Shown here: piece after piece, positions 63,244 through 64,000 of the stretch
Numbering within the stretch: the first letter of the stretch is position 1
Layout of the letters: each line of letters begins with the position of its first letter
Assembly: GCF_003171515.1 (NCBI RefSeq)
Contig: NC_089397.1
Span: 310,001 to 374,000 of the forward strand
DNA: 64,000 bases
From: Pyrenophora tritici-repentis
Taxonomy: Eukaryota; Ascomycota; Dothideomycetes; Pleosporales; Pleosporaceae
Reading direction: 5' to 3'
Notes under the pieces: model-generated
The model's input: only the letters and a program-made list of their open reading frames with translations
Told to the model about the DNA's origin: nothing
Database searches by the model: none
Position numbers and translations under genes: made by a program

Positions 63244-64000
63244 ATGTCTCGAGAGCTTTCTATATTCGAAAGAGAAGTTTATACTCTATCTATGCAAAAA
63301 AATCTACTAGTACTATTAGCAATATACTAGAAAAGCCTTATAAGTCTATTTATAATACTTTATAATGTATTAAGAAGAAGAAAAGAACTATTTTACCTTT
63401 TTCTATACCTAAACTAGGCTGCCCTACTAAGGTCACTAAAAGAACTACTAGACTAGTTAATAGAGACCTTAAAAGAAGTCCTAAGAAGACACATAGGCGT
63501 ATTCTAGTAGAGAATGATCTAGATTTCTCTACCTAAAGCCTACAACGCCTATTAAAAGCAGAGAAATACTTAAAATCTTTCGATAGAAAGAAGCAACTTC
63601 AAAACGCAGAAACAGCTACTAACTGCAAGAAGTACGCTAAGAAGACACTTAAAATTCATAAAAATATAAACTTTAGCAAAGTGATATTTTCTAACGAGTC
63701 TTCTGTACAGTGTAGGTATAGTGCTAGGCAAGAATACGTTAGAAAGAGAAGAAATAAGCGACTTGGAAAGGAACAGGTCTAAACATCTACTTTAAGTGAG
63801 TTTAAAATTTTCTAAATAGGCTAAAACATTCTTTAGAAATTATAGTATTTTTCTTATAGTTTAGTCTATTTTTATCTAGCTTACAAATAGAGATATAGCC
63901 CGCGATATCTCGATAGATGTTTAGGGAGCTATCTAGATAGGTAGAAGATCTAAGTTACACATAACTAGATCTCTATAGGACTCTAGAATATCTATAAATA
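63244..64000 (+). pseudogene. Tc1/mariner-type transposase remnant, truncated by window end
   Basis: An ATG frame (MSRELSIFEREVYTLSM) starts at 63244; the rest follows in a second frame after a shift. Recognisable order: HTH-type start, TKVTKRTTRLVNRDLKR, KKTHRRILVENDLDFST-stop-SLQRLLKAEKY, then FSKVIFSNESSVQCRYSARQ, which matches the second catalytic block of Tc1-like transposases (usually VIFSDES) with Asp changed to Asn. Several stops follow. Decayed by C-to-T/G-to-A changes and at least one frameshift. The 3' part continues past 64000. Confidence 0.72.

Overview
The window is chromosomal DNA of a filamentous ascomycete, most likely a Dothideomycete of the Pleosporales type. The signs are short introns (about 45-110 nt) with GTRNGT donors and CTRAC-like branch sites, fungal-only families (Zn2Cys6 regulators, DUF6594, LPxEIR-type proteins), and a sharp switch near 52-53.5 kb from balanced-composition gene DNA to an AT-rich, TpA-rich block whose transposons carry RIP-like damage. 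The species call is inference. There are no bacterial operons, rRNA genes or CRISPR arrays.

Layout. 0.3-4.0 kb: SLA1 (endocytic actin adaptor). 6.3-6.9 kb: a small CYSTM-like cysteine-rich protein. 7.2-12.5 kb: four tandem minus-strand genes of one LPxEIR (F-box-like) family; each has a short first exon joined by a phase-2 intron just before the LPxEIR motif, and the third copy has a nonsense codon. 13.9-14.7 kb: metallophosphoesterase. 14.7-18 kb: mostly gene-poor. 18-20.4 kb: a DUF6594 membrane protein and a P/Q-rich protein with a CxxC tail. 20.6-23.3 kb: PSO2/SNM1 nuclease.

24.3-32.1 kb holds four genes that look like one catabolic unit: a 2-oxoglutarate/Fe(II) oxygenase, a divergent Zn2Cys6 regulator, a TRZ/ATZ-type deaminase-amidohydrolase convergent with it (2 bp between stop codons), and a divergent NCS2 nucleobase permease. 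Import, deamination or hydrolysis, oxidation and local control would fit purine- or pyrimidine-like compounds; the permease has unusual residues at positions aligned with the UapA substrate site. 33.2 kb: an intron-containing tRNA gene. 35.6-38.6 kb: a second, eight-exon Zn2Cys6 regulator with a 3.1-kb upstream gap. 41.7-50.8 kb: housekeeping genes CIA2, LSM2 and RPE1, a SAM-methyltransferase-like protein and a small membrane protein. 51.1-51.5 kb: a previously hidden spliced gene for a small secreted six-cysteine protein (effector-like).

From about 52.3 kb to the end: a transposon island. It holds a solo LTR with a perfect 5-bp target duplication, a decayed Ty1/copia element with 230-bp LTRs on the minus strand, a Fot1/pogo-like DNA transposon nested in it, a much less mutated solo-LTR-like insertion with a TTGGC duplication, and a decayed Tc1/mariner transposase running off the right edge. 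Exon joins below were worked out by hand from splice signals and frame; they are predictions, not transcript evidence.
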